64,000 nucleotides of DNA from Saccharothrix ecbatanensis (GCF_014205015.1 NZ_JACHMO010000001.1:2480001-2544000); one strand, 5' to 3'. Counted from the first letter of the stretch, positions 23,922 to 35,990 are shown. Notes: a model not told the origin generated them from the letters alone. Program-made: numbers and translations.

Positions 23922-24890
23922 TCAAGCGCCGTGCCCGCCCCGCAGCTGCACGACCACCACCGTGATGTTGTCGTGCCCGCCCGCCTTCAACGCCACGTCC
24001 ACCAGCTCCCGCGCCACCTCCACCGGCGGCAACCCGCGCGGCAGGACCTCCAGCAGGTCCTCCGGCTCCGGCACGTAGTTCCACAGCCCGTCGCTGCACA
24101 GCACCAGCAGGCCCGCCGTCTCCACCCGGAACGTCACCGTCTGCGGCGCCTCGATCCCCGAGTCCGCGCCCAGCCACCGCGACAGCACGTGCGCCCGCCG
24201 GTCGGTCAGCGCCTCCTCCTCGGTCAGCACACCCTCCGCCACGAGCTGCGCCGCCCACGTGTCGTCCGTGGTCAACCGCGCCGCACCACCGGCGGCCACC
24301 AGGTAGGCGCGGCTGTCGCCGACCCAGCCCACCGTCGCCGACTCGTCCGTCACCACCGCCGACACGAACGTGCAGGAAGGCGCCACCTCGGCCGCCTCCG
24401 GCCGCGCCAACCGGCTCACCGCGTCGTTCGCCGCCACCACCGCGTCACCGGTGGACTTCTCGGCGTCCGTGCCGGACTGCAACCCGGTCAGCAGCACGTC
24501 CGCCGCCGTGTCCACCGCCGTCTGCGACGCCCGCTCGGCCCGCTCCGACGACGCCACCCCGTCGCACACCACCACCGCGACACCACGCCCGCGGACCCGG
24601 CCGAACGCCATCGAGTCCTCGTTGCGCCGCCGCCGCTTGCCCCGGTCGCTCACCCCCGCCACCGCGGGCAGCACGAACTCCACCCGGTCCCGCGCCGACG
24701 GCCGCGCCCGACCGCACGCCTCGCAGAACCCCTCCGCGTCGAACTCCTCACCGCCGCACGCGCACATCGGCGGCCACTGCGCGGCCGGACCACCCACCGG
24801 TGTCCGCTGCACCCGCAGGTTCCGGCCGCACGCCTCGCAGAAGCGGTCCTGCGACGTCACCGGCGACGCGCACTCGGGACAAGACTCCAT
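23922..24890 (-). CDS. PP2C-family serine/threonine phosphatase with two N-terminal zinc ribbons
   Basis: A 322-residue protein phosphatase. Cys4/7/18/21 (CPEC, CEAC) and Cys43/45/56/59 (CAC, CEAC) form two zinc ribbons, followed by a PPM/PP2C domain from about residue 75: DRGKRRRRNEDS, VVVCDGV, VGWVGDSRAYLV, LCSDGLWNYV and GGHDNITVVVV carry the metal-binding aspartates. It lies directly downstream of pknG, two bases after its stop if the ATG is used, or overlapping it by GTGA if the GTG at 24896 is used. This makes it the probable opposing phosphatase for PknG targets. Cytosolic. Confidence 0.93.
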   Translation of the reverse strand: MESCPECASPVTSQDRFCEACGRNLRVQRTPVGGPAAQWPPMCACGGEEFDAEGFCEACGRARPSARDRVEFVLPAVAGVSDRGKRRRRNEDSMAFGRVRGRGVAVVVCDGVASSERAERASQTAVDTAADVLLTGLQSGTDAEKSTGDAVVAANDAVSRLARPEAAEVAPSCTFVSAVVTDESATVGWVGDSRAYLVAAGGAARLTTDDTWAAQLVAEGVLTEEEALTDRRAHVLSRWLGADSGIEAPQTVTFRVETAGLLVLCSDGLWNYVPEPEDLLEVLPRGLPPVEVARELVDVALKAGGHDNITVVVVQLRGGHGA

Positions 24891-24892
24891 CG

Positions 24893-27466
<2,574 letters not shown>

Positions 27467-28429
27467 TCAGTCCCGGTACACCGCGACCGGCGGGGCAGGG
27501 GGAGGGCCGAGCCACCGCTGGTGCAGCCGCGCCCACGTCCCGTCCGCCCGCATCCGCTCCAACAGCGCGTTGACGAACCGCACGAAGTCCTCGTCCGCCT
27601 TCGGGACCGCCATCCCGTACGGCTCGTCGGTGAACTTCGGGCCGACGATCTTCGTGTACGGGTCCTGCGCGGCGAACCCGGCCAGGATCGTGTCGTCGGT
27701 GGAGATCGCGTCCACCTGCCCCTGCTGGAGCAGCACCAGGCAGTCCGTCCAGTTCGGCACGGACACCGCCACCGGCCGCACCGGCGCGGCGGCCACGTTG
27801 GCCAGCGAACTCGACCCCTTCGTCGCGCACACCCGCTTGCCGCCCAGCGACTCGATGCCCGTCACGTCCGAGTTCGACGGCACCAGCACCCGCTGCCCGG
27901 CCTCGTAGTACACGGTGGAGAAGTTGACCCTCTGCCACCGTTCGCACGTCACCGTCATGGTCCGCACCACGATGTCGACCTCCCGGTCCTCCAGCGCCGG
28001 GATGCGCTGCTCGGACGTCAGCACCTTGTACTGGATCGCGTTCGGATCACCGAACACCGCCCGCGCGACCTCCCGCGCCATGTCGACGTCGAAACCCTCC
28101 AACTCGCCCGAGAACGGGTTGCGGAACCCCATCTGGAACGTGTTCTGGTCCACGCCCACGATCAGCCGGCCCCGCTGCTGGACCCGCGCCATGGTCGACC
28201 CGGCCGGCATCTGCCCCGGCACGGGCAGCGGCCCTGTCGGACGCAGGCTCGCCCTCGGATCGCACGACGCGGGCGGCACGGCGGGTGCGCTGGGCGGCGC
28301 GGTCAGCTCCACCACGTCCGCCGGCAACGGCAGCACGGCCGAACCGCCACCGATCGGCGGCGCGCCACTGGGCACCGGGGCGCACGCCGCGAGCACCACG
28401 GCGAGCAACGCCGCCACCGCGGGCCTCAC
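27467..28429 (-). CDS. glnH: Glutamate/aspartate-binding lipoprotein GlnH
   Basis: A 320-residue solute-binding lipoprotein. A signal peptide ends in the lipobox LAAC (VAALLAVVLAACAPV), followed by a Pro-rich linker and an SBP_bac_3 fold: GRLIVGVDQNTFQMGFRNPFSGELEGFDVDMAREVA, DREVDIVVRTMTVTCERWQRVNFSTVYY, and DEPYGMAVPKADEDFVRFVNALL. In mycobacteria GlnH binds aspartate or glutamate and passes the signal through GlnX to PknG. The GTG start has AAGGAGT upstream and overlaps the glnX stop by GTGA, so the two are translationally coupled. Confidence 0.93.
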   Translation of the reverse strand: MRPAVAALLAVVLAACAPVPSGAPPIGGGSAVLPLPADVVELTAPPSAPAVPPASCDPRASLRPTGPLPVPGQMPAGSTMARVQQRGRLIVGVDQNTFQMGFRNPFSGELEGFDVDMAREVARAVFGDPNAIQYKVLTSEQRIPALEDREVDIVVRTMTVTCERWQRVNFSTVYYEAGQRVLVPSNSDVTGIESLGGKRVCATKGSSSLANVAAAPVRPVAVSVPNWTDCLVLLQQGQVDAISTDDTILAGFAAQDPYTKIVGPKFTDEPYGMAVPKADEDFVRFVNALLERMRADGTWARLHQRWLGPPPAPPVAVYRD

Positions 28430-29709
28430 CGGTACTCCTTGAGCCGCTGCCACAACCCGAACGACGACGCCACCGGCGCCAGCAACGCCAGCACCACCAC
28501 CAACGGCACCGCACCGCCCAACGCGGCCCGCGCCCGCCCGATCGCCTCGGTCAGCTCCGCCCGCGCCGCGCCGATGGCGTCCACCAGGTCGGCGTCCAAC
28601 GCGTCGAACGCCGTGGTCGCGCCCGCCGGGTCCGGCCCCAACGCCAGGTCCACCGCCGCGGTGAAGTCGCCCTCGTCGTCGGCCGCACGGATCCGACGGT
28701 GCGCCTCCTGCCACCGCACGTGGTGGTCCACCGCCCCCACCACCGCAGGCGTCCCGTCCAACGCCCGCGCCCGGCCCAGCAGGTCGGCCAGGTTCCGGTC
28801 CGCGTCCAGGTAGTTCTTCTCGTACTCCGCGCCGCTGCCCCGCGCGACCAGCGTCAACGTCTCGTCGCCCCGCGCGGTGAGCGTCGCGATCCGGGACCGC
28901 GCCAGCAGGTCCACCAACGTCGCCTCGTTCTTGCTCTCCGACGCGTGGTAGACCACGAGCAGGCTCGCGAGCAGCACCCACAGCAGCGAGAACGCGGTCA
29001 GCGCGGTCGCCACCACCAGACCGGGGTTGAGCACCCGGTTCGTCCGGCGGGTCAGGTACCGCTGGACCAACACCAGCACCACCAGCACCAACGCGCCCAG
29101 CAGGAGTTCCAGCCACGGCAGCGACGCGGCGTCCTCCAGGTCGCGCACCACGTTCCGGGTCTCCACCTCGTACAGCTCCCGCGCGGCGGGCAGCAGCTGC
29201 GTGCGCATCAACGTGGACGCCTCACGCAGGTACGCCGCACCGACAGGGTTGCCCTGCCGGTTGTGCGCGCGGGCCGCTTCGACCAGGCCCGTGTAGACCG
29301 GCAGCTGGCCGGACAGCGTGGACAGCGCCTCGATCAGCTCGGGGGAGCGGGTGATCTCGCCGGTCGCGGTGGACAACGCCGCGGCGGCCTTCGCCACATC
29401 CGCCTCGTACCGCCGCCGCAACACCGTCGACTCGACACCACCGGACAGGAACGCGCTCGCCGCCGCGGCGTCCGCGTCCGCCATCGCCCGGTAGACCTCC
29501 TGGGCGGCGAACGCCAGCGGCTCGCTGCGGTCGGCCAACGCCTCCAACGCGTCCGACCGGCGCTGCACCGACGCCGCGGTCGACGCCCCGACCAGCAGGC
29601 TCACCACGATCAGCAGCAGGGCGAGCAGGCTCAGCCGACCCGGCGTGCTGCGGGCCAGACCGGTCACCCGCCGCACGGGACCGCGGTTCCGCTGAGCCTC
29701 GACCAGCAC
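28426..29709 (-). CDS. glnX: GlnX-like membrane sensor of the PknG pathway
   Basis: A 427-residue membrane protein with an N-terminal transmembrane helix (about residues 25-47), an extracytoplasmic four-helix-bundle-like region, paired helices near 200-260 (LLLGALVLVVLVLVQRYL and LVVATALTAFSLLWVLLASLLVVY), a second helical extracytoplasmic domain and a last helix near residue 400 (AVPLVVVLALLAPVASSFGLW). This order and its place before glnH-pknG match GlnX (Rv0412c), which links GlnH in the periplasm to PknG. There is no kinase or HAMP domain of its own. Confidence 0.88.
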   Translation of the reverse strand: MLVEAQRNRGPVRRVTGLARSTPGRLSLLALLLIVVSLLVGASTAASVQRRSDALEALADRSEPLAFAAQEVYRAMADADAAAASAFLSGGVESTVLRRRYEADVAKAAAALSTATGEITRSPELIEALSTLSGQLPVYTGLVEAARAHNRQGNPVGAAYLREASTLMRTQLLPAARELYEVETRNVVRDLEDAASLPWLELLLGALVLVVLVLVQRYLTRRTNRVLNPGLVVATALTAFSLLWVLLASLLVVYHASESKNEATLVDLLARSRIATLTARGDETLTLVARGSGAEYEKNYLDADRNLADLLGRARALDGTPAVVGAVDHHVRWQEAHRRIRAADDEGDFTAAVDLALGPDPAGATTAFDALDADLVDAIGAARAELTEAIGRARAALGGAVPLVVVLALLAPVASSFGLWQRLKEYR

Positions 29710-29850
29710 GACCGCCCCCTTCCCGAGGTGATCGGCGCCACTCGCCGCTCCGTTAGCGTAGATCGAAATACGCCGATCGGACCGCGATTGACCCCAACCG
29801 GCGCGGCACGCCCGGACGCACTTCGCGCGGCGCCCTCGGTCGGGTGACGC

Positions 29851-30354
29851 TCAGCCCCGCCCGAGCCGGTCGCGCACCTCCATCAGGGCCTCACCCAGCA
29901 GGTTCAGGCCGCGCCACGTGGCCGGATCGGCGGCGCGCTCGTCGTCGGCGGCCAGGCCGATGCCCCAGATCCGGTCCAGCGGGCTCGCCTCGACCAACAC
30001 CCGTTCCCCGGTGCCCAGCAGGTACTCGCGCAGGTCGTCGTGCGCGCCGAACTTCGCCAGGTTCCCGCGCACGACGACGTCGAGCCGCCCGGCCACCCAC
30101 GTGTCGTCGTCGAACCCGCGGACCTGGCGGCCCAGGGACTTCGCCTCACGGGGCGTGCGCGCCGCGAGGACCCGGGCGGCGGTGTGCTCGTCGCCGAACA
30201 TCAGCGCCTTGCCCCACATCATGTAGTGCTCGGCCGTCCGGTAGTCGCGCCCGTCCTCGGTGAACGGCGCCTCCCACCACTGGCTCAGGCACTGCTTGCC
30301 GACCGGTGCGCCGGGCTTCGCCTCGTGCCCCCAGAAGAACAGGTATTTCGCCAC
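29851..30354 (-). CDS. NADAR-family protein (YbiA/DUF1768-like)
   Basis: A 167-residue protein of the NADAR superfamily. Landmarks are KYLFFWGHEAK, the Glu-containing motif YRTAEHYMMWGKALMFGD, and the C-terminal SPLDRIWGIGL. Characterised members hydrolyse damaged riboflavin intermediates or remove ADP-ribose from nucleobases, so a repair or ADP-ribose-linked role is expected; the substrate here is not shown. It stands alone, without an adjacent toxin or macrodomain gene. Start ATG. Confidence 0.92.
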   Translation of the reverse strand: MAKYLFFWGHEAKPGAPVGKQCLSQWWEAPFTEDGRDYRTAEHYMMWGKALMFGDEHTAARVLAARTPREAKSLGRQVRGFDDDTWVAGRLDVVVRGNLAKFGAHDDLREYLLGTGERVLVEASPLDRIWGIGLAADDERAADPATWRGLNLLGEALMEVRDRLGRG

Positions 30355-30412
30355 GGCGCAGACGATGTCACACGGCGCGCGTCACACGAACGGGTTTTCA
30401 GCGCGGCAGGTT

Positions 30413-30988
30413 TCAGCGCGGCGGCAGGGGCAGCGGGACGGCGGGCAGCCCGTCCAGGCTGACCGCGACGTGCTCCTTCTTGTCGCAGTACGCCGCGAAC
30501 TCCTCGTCGGACTTGCGCTCGAAGTACTCCTCGTGCAGCGTCCGCTCTTCCCGGTAGTCCATGAACGGCACCGCGAACCCGCACGTGTCGCTGATCAGCT
30601 TCGCGGTGACGACCACGACCGCCCGCAACGCCGGCCCGTCCGCGTCGCCGAACCCGGCGACCAACTCCGCGAACCTCGGGTCGTCCCGGAACACGGGCTC
30701 ACCCGTCCCGTGCACCCGGACGATGTTCGGCGGACCGTCGAACGCGCACCACATCAGCGTGATCCGGCCGTTCTCGCGCAGGTGGGCGATGGTCTCGGCG
30801 TGGCTGCCGCCGAAGTCCAGGTACGCCACCCGCTGCTCGTCCAGCACCCGCCAAGTGCCCTTGCGGCCCTTCGGCGACAGGTTCAAGTGTCCGTCGGCCG
30901 ACAGCGGCGCGGTGGCCGTGAAGAACACCGGCTGCGCCTCGATGAACTCGCGCAGGCGCCCGTCGATCCGTTCGTAGGTCTTCCCCAT
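30413..30988 (-). CDS. Pyridoxamine 5'-phosphate oxidase family protein
   Basis: A 191-residue split-barrel flavin/F420-binding protein. VFFTATAPLSADGHLNLSPKG is the typical cofactor-binding start, and IVRVHGTGEPVF a central strand. LISDTCGFAVPFMDYREERTLHEEYF is a conserved C-terminal region of a clade of general-stress-like proteins. It is not PdxH, which is longer and has different motifs. Function unknown; probably an FMN- or F420-dependent reductase. Its ATG precedes a single-gene unit upstream of the ABM-like gene's stop by about 20 nt. Confidence 0.88.
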   Translation of the reverse strand: MGKTYERIDGRLREFIEAQPVFFTATAPLSADGHLNLSPKGRKGTWRVLDEQRVAYLDFGGSHAETIAHLRENGRITLMWCAFDGPPNIVRVHGTGEPVFRDDPRFAELVAGFGDADGPALRAVVVVTAKLISDTCGFAVPFMDYREERTLHEEYFERKSDEEFAAYCDKKEHVAVSLDGLPAVPLPLPPR

Positions 30989-31009
30989 GCTCGCAGTATC
31001 AACGCCGGA

Positions 31010-31540
31010 TCAGCCTTCGACGACCCTGTAACGCCGAACGTCACTTCCCTTGAGACCGGTGAACGACCGTACACGTCGCCACAGGTCGGACACCCCGACC
31101 GCACCGTCCCCACGGGCCAACGCGTCCCGGTGCGCCTGCGCCGACGTCCACTCCGCGTAGTTCAGCACCCGCAGGCCGTCCGAGCTGATGTGGAAGTGCC
31201 CGGAGATGCCGCCCGGGTCCGGCTCGTCCTCGGCCGCCAGCGCCGAGAACACCAGGTCGATCCACTCCTCGGCGACGCCGGTCCGGTCGAACTCCACCGA
31301 CACCAGCACCACGCAGCCGACCGGCCGGTCCGGTGAGGCCAGGCCTCCGGACCGGTAACGCCGGTACGCCACCCCGCCGTCGACGTCCGCCGGGCCGGAC
31401 CACTGCGAGTAGGTGACGGGGTCACCGCCTTCCAACGGCTCCAGCCACCGCACGTCCAGCAGACCGTCGGGACGGGGTTCGAACGGCACGCGGCCGTAGT
31501 GGACGAGGACGAGTTCGGCATCGGCACGGGTCAGATCCAT
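31010..31540 (-). CDS. Antibiotic biosynthesis monooxygenase (ABM)-like protein
   Basis: A 176-residue dimeric alpha/beta-barrel-type protein that looks like a duplicated ABM fold. The first half contains PVTYSQWSGPADVDGGVAYRRYR, the second GISGHFHISSDGLRVLNYAEWTSAQAHRDAL, the classical ABM strand-helix. Such proteins oxidise anthrones, degrade haem, or simply scavenge reactive species; none can be chosen here. It is divergent from the aldolase-like gene. Start ATG. Confidence 0.78.
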   Translation of the reverse strand: MDLTRADAELVLVHYGRVPFEPRPDGLLDVRWLEPLEGGDPVTYSQWSGPADVDGGVAYRRYRSGGLASPDRPVGCVVLVSVEFDRTGVAEEWIDLVFSALAAEDEPDPGGISGHFHISSDGLRVLNYAEWTSAQAHRDALARGDGAVGVSDLWRRVRSFTGLKGSDVRRYRVVEG

Positions 31541-31637
31541 GACTCCGACGCTAAGCGCGGCGATCCCGCCATGAATCCGTCACATGACCGGTCAAACCCC
31601 GTTGCACGCCGTCCGGCCGCGACACCAGACTCCGGCA

Positions 31638-32681
31638 ATGGCATCCGAGACCCGCCGTTCCCTGATCCAGCACTCCAGGCTCCGCCGCGACCCGCACGCG
31701 ATGCTGCGCCGCATGCTCGACCGGGTCGAGCCGGGAGCCCTCCTGGACGACCCGACCAAGGAACTCGAACAGCGGATCGCCGACCTGCTCGGCAAACCGG
31801 CCGCCCTGTTCTTCCCCTCCGGCACGATGGCTCAGCAGGCCGCGCTGCGCGTGCACGCCGAACGCACCGGCCGCCGCACGTTCGCCGCGCACGCCCAGTG
31901 CCACCTCGCGCTGTGGGAGGACGGCGGCTACAACGCGGTGCACGGCCTGCGGCACAAGACCGTCGGCGACCACCACGGCCTGATCACCCTCGACCACCTC
32001 GCCGAGGTCCGCGAACCGATCGCCGCGCTGCTGCTGGAACTGCCGCAACGCGAGATCGGCGGCCTGTTGCCCGAGTGGGACGACCTGGTCGCGCAGACCA
32101 CATGGGCCCGCGAACGCGGCGCCGCGACGCACATGGACGGCGCCCGCCTGTGGGAGGCGCAGACCTACTACGAACGGCCGTTCGCGGAGATCGCGGACCT
32201 GTTCGACACGGTCTACGTGTCGCTCTACAAGAGCCTCGAAGGCGTGCGCGGGGCCGTTCTCGCGGGCGACCAGGAGACGATCGACTCCGCGTCGGTGTGG
32301 CGGCGCAGGCTCGGCGGCGCGATCCCGGACGCCTGGCCGCTGGCCGTCGCCGCGCTCGTCGGGCTGGACGACGTGCTGCCCCGGATGGCCGAGTTCCGCG
32401 ACCACGCCCGCGCGGTGGCCGCCGCCATCAACGCCGACGGCTACGCCCGCACGTACCCCGAGGTGCCGCAGACGCCGCTGTTCCACGTCCACGTGCCCGC
32501 GTCGAAGAAGGCCGTGCAGGCGGCGGCGAAGCGGATCCACGACGAGACCGGCGTCGAACTGCCGAAGCACCCCAAATCGTCGCCCGATCCGGGCCGGTGC
32601 ACCATCGAGTTGACCATGGGCGTGGTGTCGCTGGAGTTCACCCCGCAGGAGGTGGCCGACCTGATCCGGCAGCTGCGCTGA
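31638..32681 (+). CDS. Threonine aldolase / beta-eliminating lyase family, PLP enzyme
   Basis: A 347-residue fold-type I PLP enzyme. FFPSGTMAQQAALRVHAERTG corresponds to the glycine-rich cofactor loop, THMDGARLWEAQTYY provides the pyridine-binding Asp, and VSLYKSLEGVRGAVL the Schiff-base Lys. This is the threonine aldolase pattern, but the N-terminus (RRSLIQHSRLRRDPHAMLRRMLD) is unlike LtaE, so the substrate may be another beta-hydroxy amino acid. No ribosome site is clear; ATG at 31638 is nearer the domain than that at 31584. A tandem repeat array follows. Confidence 0.85.
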   Translation: MASETRRSLIQHSRLRRDPHAMLRRMLDRVEPGALLDDPTKELEQRIADLLGKPAALFFPSGTMAQQAALRVHAERTGRRTFAAHAQCHLALWEDGGYNAVHGLRHKTVGDHHGLITLDHLAEVREPIAALLLELPQREIGGLLPEWDDLVAQTTWARERGAATHMDGARLWEAQTYYERPFAEIADLFDTVYVSLYKSLEGVRGAVLAGDQETIDSASVWRRRLGGAIPDAWPLAVAALVGLDDVLPRMAEFRDHARAVAAAINADGYARTYPEVPQTPLFHVHVPASKKAVQAAAKRIHDETGVELPKHPKSSPDPGRCTIELTMGVVSLEFTPQEVADLIRQLR

Positions 32682-32880
32682 CCCGGCTAGCCCGGCTAGC
32701 CCGGCCGGTCCGGCTGACCGGCTGCCCGGCTGCCCGGCTGACCCGGCTGCCCGGCCGGTTCGGCTGCCCGGCTGACCCGGCTGACCCGGCTGACCCGGCT
32801 GACCCGGCTAGCCCGGCTAGCCCGGCTGTCCGGCTAGCCCGGCTGTCCGGCTAGCCCGGCTGTCCGGCTAGCCCGGCTGT
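32682..32880. repeat. Degenerate tandem array of a CCGGCTGACC/CCGGCTAGCC unit
   Basis: About 200 bp made of some twenty units of 8-10 bp built on CCGGCT followed by GACC, AGCC, GCC or GTC. The right end alternates CCGGCTAGC and CCGGCTGTC with strict period 18. It fills the gap between convergent genes and runs into the last codons of the sigma gene, whose C-terminal TGQPG is encoded by the array. There are no spacers, so it is not CRISPR. Confidence 0.9.
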
Positions 32881-34088
32881 CCGGTGACGGCGTCGAGCCC
32901 GCGTCGCAGCAGATCGCGCTCGGCGTCGTTCCCGGCCAGGTCCAACGCCCGCCGGTACGCGTCGGCCGCCGCCGAAGTCCGTCCCGCGCGACGCAGCAGG
33001 TCGGCGCGGACGGCGTGGAACAGGTGGTACCGGTCCAACGCGGCCAACCCGTCCACCAGCGCCAACGCCGCCTCCGGCCCGTCCACCTCGGCCACCGCGA
33101 CGGCCCGGTTCAACGCCACCACCGGGCTCGGCGTCAACGCCAGCAGGTGGTCGTACAGCCGCACGATCTGCGCCCAGTCGGTCGGCGGCGGATCGCTGTG
33201 GACCGCGTTGATCGCCGCCTGCACCTGGTACGGGCCGGGCCGGTTGCGGCGCAGGCACAGCCGGACCAGCGCGCGGCCCTCCTCGAGCATCTCCCGGTCC
33301 CACGACGAGCGGTCCTGGTCGGCCAACCGCACGAGGCCGCCGTCCGGGCCGGTGCGCGCCGGACGGCGGGCGTGCAGCAGCAGCATCAGCGCGAGCAGGC
33401 CGACGACCTCCGGCTCGTCCGGCATGAGCTCCGCCAGCACCCGACCGAGCCGCACCGCCTCGGCGCACAGGTCCTCGCGCACCAGCCGGTCACCCGAACT
33501 GGCCGAGTAGCCCTCGTTGAACACCAGGTACACCACCGCGAGCGCACCCCGCAGCCGGTCGGGCAGCTCCGCGTCGCCCGGCACCCGGTACGGGATGCGC
33601 GCGTCCCGGATCTTCGCCTTCGCCCGGACCAGCCGCTGCGCCATCGTCGACTCCGGCACCAGGAACGCCCGCGCGATCTCCGCCGTCGACAGCCCGCCGA
33701 GCAGCCGCAACGTCAACGCCACCCGCGCCGCCTGGTTCAACGCCGGGTGGCAGCACGTGAAGATCAGCCGCAGCCGGTCGTCACCCACAGCGCCCACCTC
33801 CACGGGCTCGTCACGCACGTGCAGCAGCGCCGCCTGGGCCTGCTTGTCGTCGCGCGCCGACTCCCGGCGCAGGCGGTCGATCGCCCGGTTGCGGGCCGTG
33901 GTGATGATCCAACCCGCCGGGCTCAGCGGCACACCGGTCTCCGGCCAGCGCCGCACGGCCTCGGCGAACGCGTCCTGGACCGCTTCCTCGGCGACGTCGA
34001 TGTCGCCGAAGACGCGGACCAGGACGGCCACCGACCGGCCGTACTCGGCCCGGAAGACCTCCTCGACCGGCGTCACGTCCGCTGTCAC
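32868..34088 (-). CDS. ECF sigma factor with C-terminal TPR-like domain (ECF42 type), copy 2
   Basis: A 406-residue paralogue of the 11951-13159 protein. Region 2 is [45 protein letters not shown]; region 4 is [31 protein letters not shown]. The extension includes [30 protein letters not shown] and repeated helical hairpins. The stop codon and last five residues lie inside the tandem repeat array, so the C-terminus may vary between strains. A YCII protein gene lies 1 nt upstream. Start GTG. Confidence 0.94.
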   Translation of the reverse strand: MTADVTPVEEVFRAEYGRSVAVLVRVFGDIDVAEEAVQDAFAEAVRRWPETGVPLSPAGWIITTARNRAIDRLRRESARDDKQAQAALLHVRDEPVEVGAVGDDRLRLIFTCCHPALNQAARVALTLRLLGGLSTAEIARAFLVPESTMAQRLVRAKAKIRDARIPYRVPGDAELPDRLRGALAVVYLVFNEGYSASSGDRLVREDLCAEAVRLGRVLAELMPDEPEVVGLLALMLLLHARRPARTGPDGGLVRLADQDRSSWDREMLEEGRALVRLCLRRNRPGPYQVQAAINAVHSDPPPTDWAQIVRLYDHLLALTPSPVVALNRAVAVAEVDGPEAALALVDGLAALDRYHLFHAVRADLLRRAGRTSAAADAYRRALDLAGNDAERDLLRRGLDAVTGQPG

Positions 34089-34089
34089 C

Positions 34090-34446
34090 TCATCCGGGGA
34101 AGTCCTGGAACGGCCGGACCTCGACCGGCAGCGTGCACGCGACGCTCATCCGGCGGCCCCACTCCAGCGCCGCGTCCAGGTCGGGCACGTCGATGATGTT
34201 GAAACCGCCGATGTGCTCCTTGGACTCGCTGAACGGACCGTCGGTGACGACCACCTCGCCGTTCTCGCCCGGCCGCAGCGTCGTCGCCGACTCCGGCGCG
34301 TGCAGTCCGCCCGCGAACACCCACACGCCGGCTTCGCGCATGTCGGCGTCCACGGCCTGGACGTCCTTCATGATCCGTTCCAGTGCCTCCGGCTCGGGAA
34401 TGTCGTAGCCGGTCGGCTCGATCACGCTGATCAGGTACTGGGTCAT
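34090..34446 (-). CDS. YCII/DGPF-domain protein, partner of ECF42 sigma factor (copy 2)
   Basis: A 118-residue YCII-fold protein. It begins [34 protein letters not shown] and contains [34 protein letters not shown]. The ATG at 34446 has GAGGAGGACGAG upstream and is preferred to the frame's earlier ATG. It is the first gene of the pair with the sigma factor. It shares only modest similarity with the copy at 13156-13530, so the two modules probably answer to different signals. Confidence 0.91.
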   Translation of the reverse strand: MTQYLISVIEPTGYDIPEPEALERIMKDVQAVDADMREAGVWVFAGGLHAPESATTLRPGENGEVVVTDGPFSESKEHIGGFNIIDVPDLDAALEWGRRMSVACTLPVEVRPFQDFPG

Positions 34447-34539
34447 CTCGTCCTCCTCGGAGCGGGTTCCTGCGACGCCCTCTACACGAACGGGGCCCGA
34501 CCGGATCGACACGACTCCGGAAAAATCTTGGGAACCGCC

Positions 34540-35505
34540 TCAGATCACCACGACGAGCTTGCCGATCCGCCGGTTGTGCTCCAGGTCGTCGTGCGCGCGC
34601 CGGATGTCGTCCAGCCGGTACACCGTCGTCGGCCCGAGCGACACCTCACCGCCCGCGACCTGGTCGAGGAACCGTTGCAGCACGTCGGCGGGAAGGTCCT
34701 CGCCCTCGCCGCCGTACGCGGTGAGCCGGACGCCCTTGGGCAGGTAGCCGATGGGGTAGAAGTCCCGCACGATCCACTCGTTGGACAGCATCCCGGTGAA
34801 GCACACCGTGCCGTGCACCTTCGTCGCGGCGAGCGTGTCCGGCAACGTCGGCGTCCCGACCAGCTCCAACGCCGCGTCCACCCCGTCCGGGACCAGGTCG
34901 CGCACCTGCCGGGCCACCTCGCCGTCGTCCACCAACGGGTGGGCCACCCCGTGCTCGCGCAGCACGTCGAGCCGGTCGGCGCTGCGGGTCGTGGCGAGCA
35001 CCGCGGCCCCGATGTCGTTCGCCAGGGCGGTCGCCGCGAACCCGAGCGCGGACGTGCCGCCGCGGATCAGCAGCGTCTGCCCGGCGCGCAGGTCCAGGCC
35101 CGTGGTCAACGAGCCGTAGGCGGTCTGCAACGTCTCCGGCACCGCGCCCAGCACCTCCCACGGCAGGTCGGAGGCGAACGGGATCAGCAGCTCGCGGGGC
35201 ACCACCGTGTGCTCGGCGTACCCGCCGTCGAACACCCGCCCCATGCCGCCCATCATCGCCGCCACCTGCTGTCCCAGGGGCAGGTCGCAGTCGCTGTCCA
35301 CCACGCCCACGGCTTCGATGCCCGGCACGCGCGGGAACGTGACGCCCTCGGCCAGGCCCAGCCGGGTGTGCAGCTCGGACCGGTTCACCCCGAACGCGCC
35401 GACCTTCACCCGCACCCACCCCGGCGGCGGCTCGGGCACCGGCCGCTCCACCACCTGCAGGTTCTCCACCGGCCCCGGCCCGCTCAGCACGACCGCGCGC
35501 GTCAT
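34540..35505 (-). CDS. Zinc-type alcohol dehydrogenase family protein (quinone oxidoreductase-like)
   Basis: A 321-residue medium-chain dehydrogenase/reductase. Typical parts are WVRVKVGAFGVNRSELHTRLG, GIEAVGVVDSD, the Rossmann motif TLLIRGGTSALGFAATALAND and the C-terminal RAHDDLEHNRRIGKLVVVI. Zinc-binding cysteines are missing, so it belongs to the zinc-free quinone oxidoreductase (NADPH) branch. Its start overlaps the stop of the adjacent MarR gene by 4 bp (35502-35505), so the regulator and enzyme are co-transcribed, with the regulator first. Confidence 0.9.
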   Translation of the reverse strand: MTRAVVLSGPGPVENLQVVERPVPEPPPGWVRVKVGAFGVNRSELHTRLGLAEGVTFPRVPGIEAVGVVDSDCDLPLGQQVAAMMGGMGRVFDGGYAEHTVVPRELLIPFASDLPWEVLGAVPETLQTAYGSLTTGLDLRAGQTLLIRGGTSALGFAATALANDIGAAVLATTRSADRLDVLREHGVAHPLVDDGEVARQVRDLVPDGVDAALELVGTPTLPDTLAATKVHGTVCFTGMLSNEWIVRDFYPIGYLPKGVRLTAYGGEGEDLPADVLQRFLDQVAGGEVSLGPTTVYRLDDIRRAHDDLEHNRRIGKLVVVI

Positions 35506-35942
35506 CCGTGGTGCTCCAAGACCAGGGTGAGCATCCGCCTCAACTCCTCCCGCTCGGCCGCCGACAGCGGCGCCAGCAGCGCGTCCTGAGCCTGCCCCAA
35601 CACCCGGTCGAGATCGCGCAGGTGGGCCACCCCCGACGGGGTGATCGTCACGATGTTGCGCCGCTTGTCCACCGGATCCGGCCGGCGCTCGACGAACCCG
35701 CGGTCCGCCAACTCGTTCACGGTGGCCACCACGTCACTGCGGTCCACGCCGCCCCGACGCCCGAGGTCCGCCTGACTGGCCGGGCCGAACTCGTCCAACG
35801 CCGCCATCAAGGAGTAGTGGTAGCGCCGCGCGCCCACCGCGCCCAGCCCGTCCGACACGAGCCGGTGCGCGTGGGTCGTGGTCTGGCCGAGCAGCCAACT
35901 CGTCGCTCCGCGCAGCCGTTGCGGCGCGCCGTTGGTCTCCAT
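35502..35942 (-). CDS. MarR-family transcriptional regulator
   Basis: A 146-residue winged-helix regulator. DNA-binding helices lie in GPASQADLGRRGGVDRSDVVATVNELADRGFVERRPDPVDKRRNIVTIT, with the usual D-x-R-R wing (VDKRRN). It precedes and overlaps the quinone-oxidoreductase-like gene and presumably controls it in response to an electrophile or phenolic ligand. Just upstream of the ATG, TTGGCCAGGCCAA (plus 35966-35978) is a short palindrome that could be its operator. Confidence 0.9.
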   Translation of the reverse strand: METNGAPQRLRGATSWLLGQTTTHAHRLVSDGLGAVGARRYHYSLMAALDEFGPASQADLGRRGGVDRSDVVATVNELADRGFVERRPDPVDKRRNIVTITPSGVAHLRDLDRVLGQAQDALLAPLSAAEREELRRMLTLVLEHHG

Positions 35943-35990
35943 GCCGCCGCAGCCTACCCACCTGTTGGCCAGGCCAACGATCGTGGCGGC

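Noticed and set aside
32682..32880. CRISPR array
   Set aside because: Units are only 8-10 bp and contiguous, with no unique spacers, and there are no cas genes.
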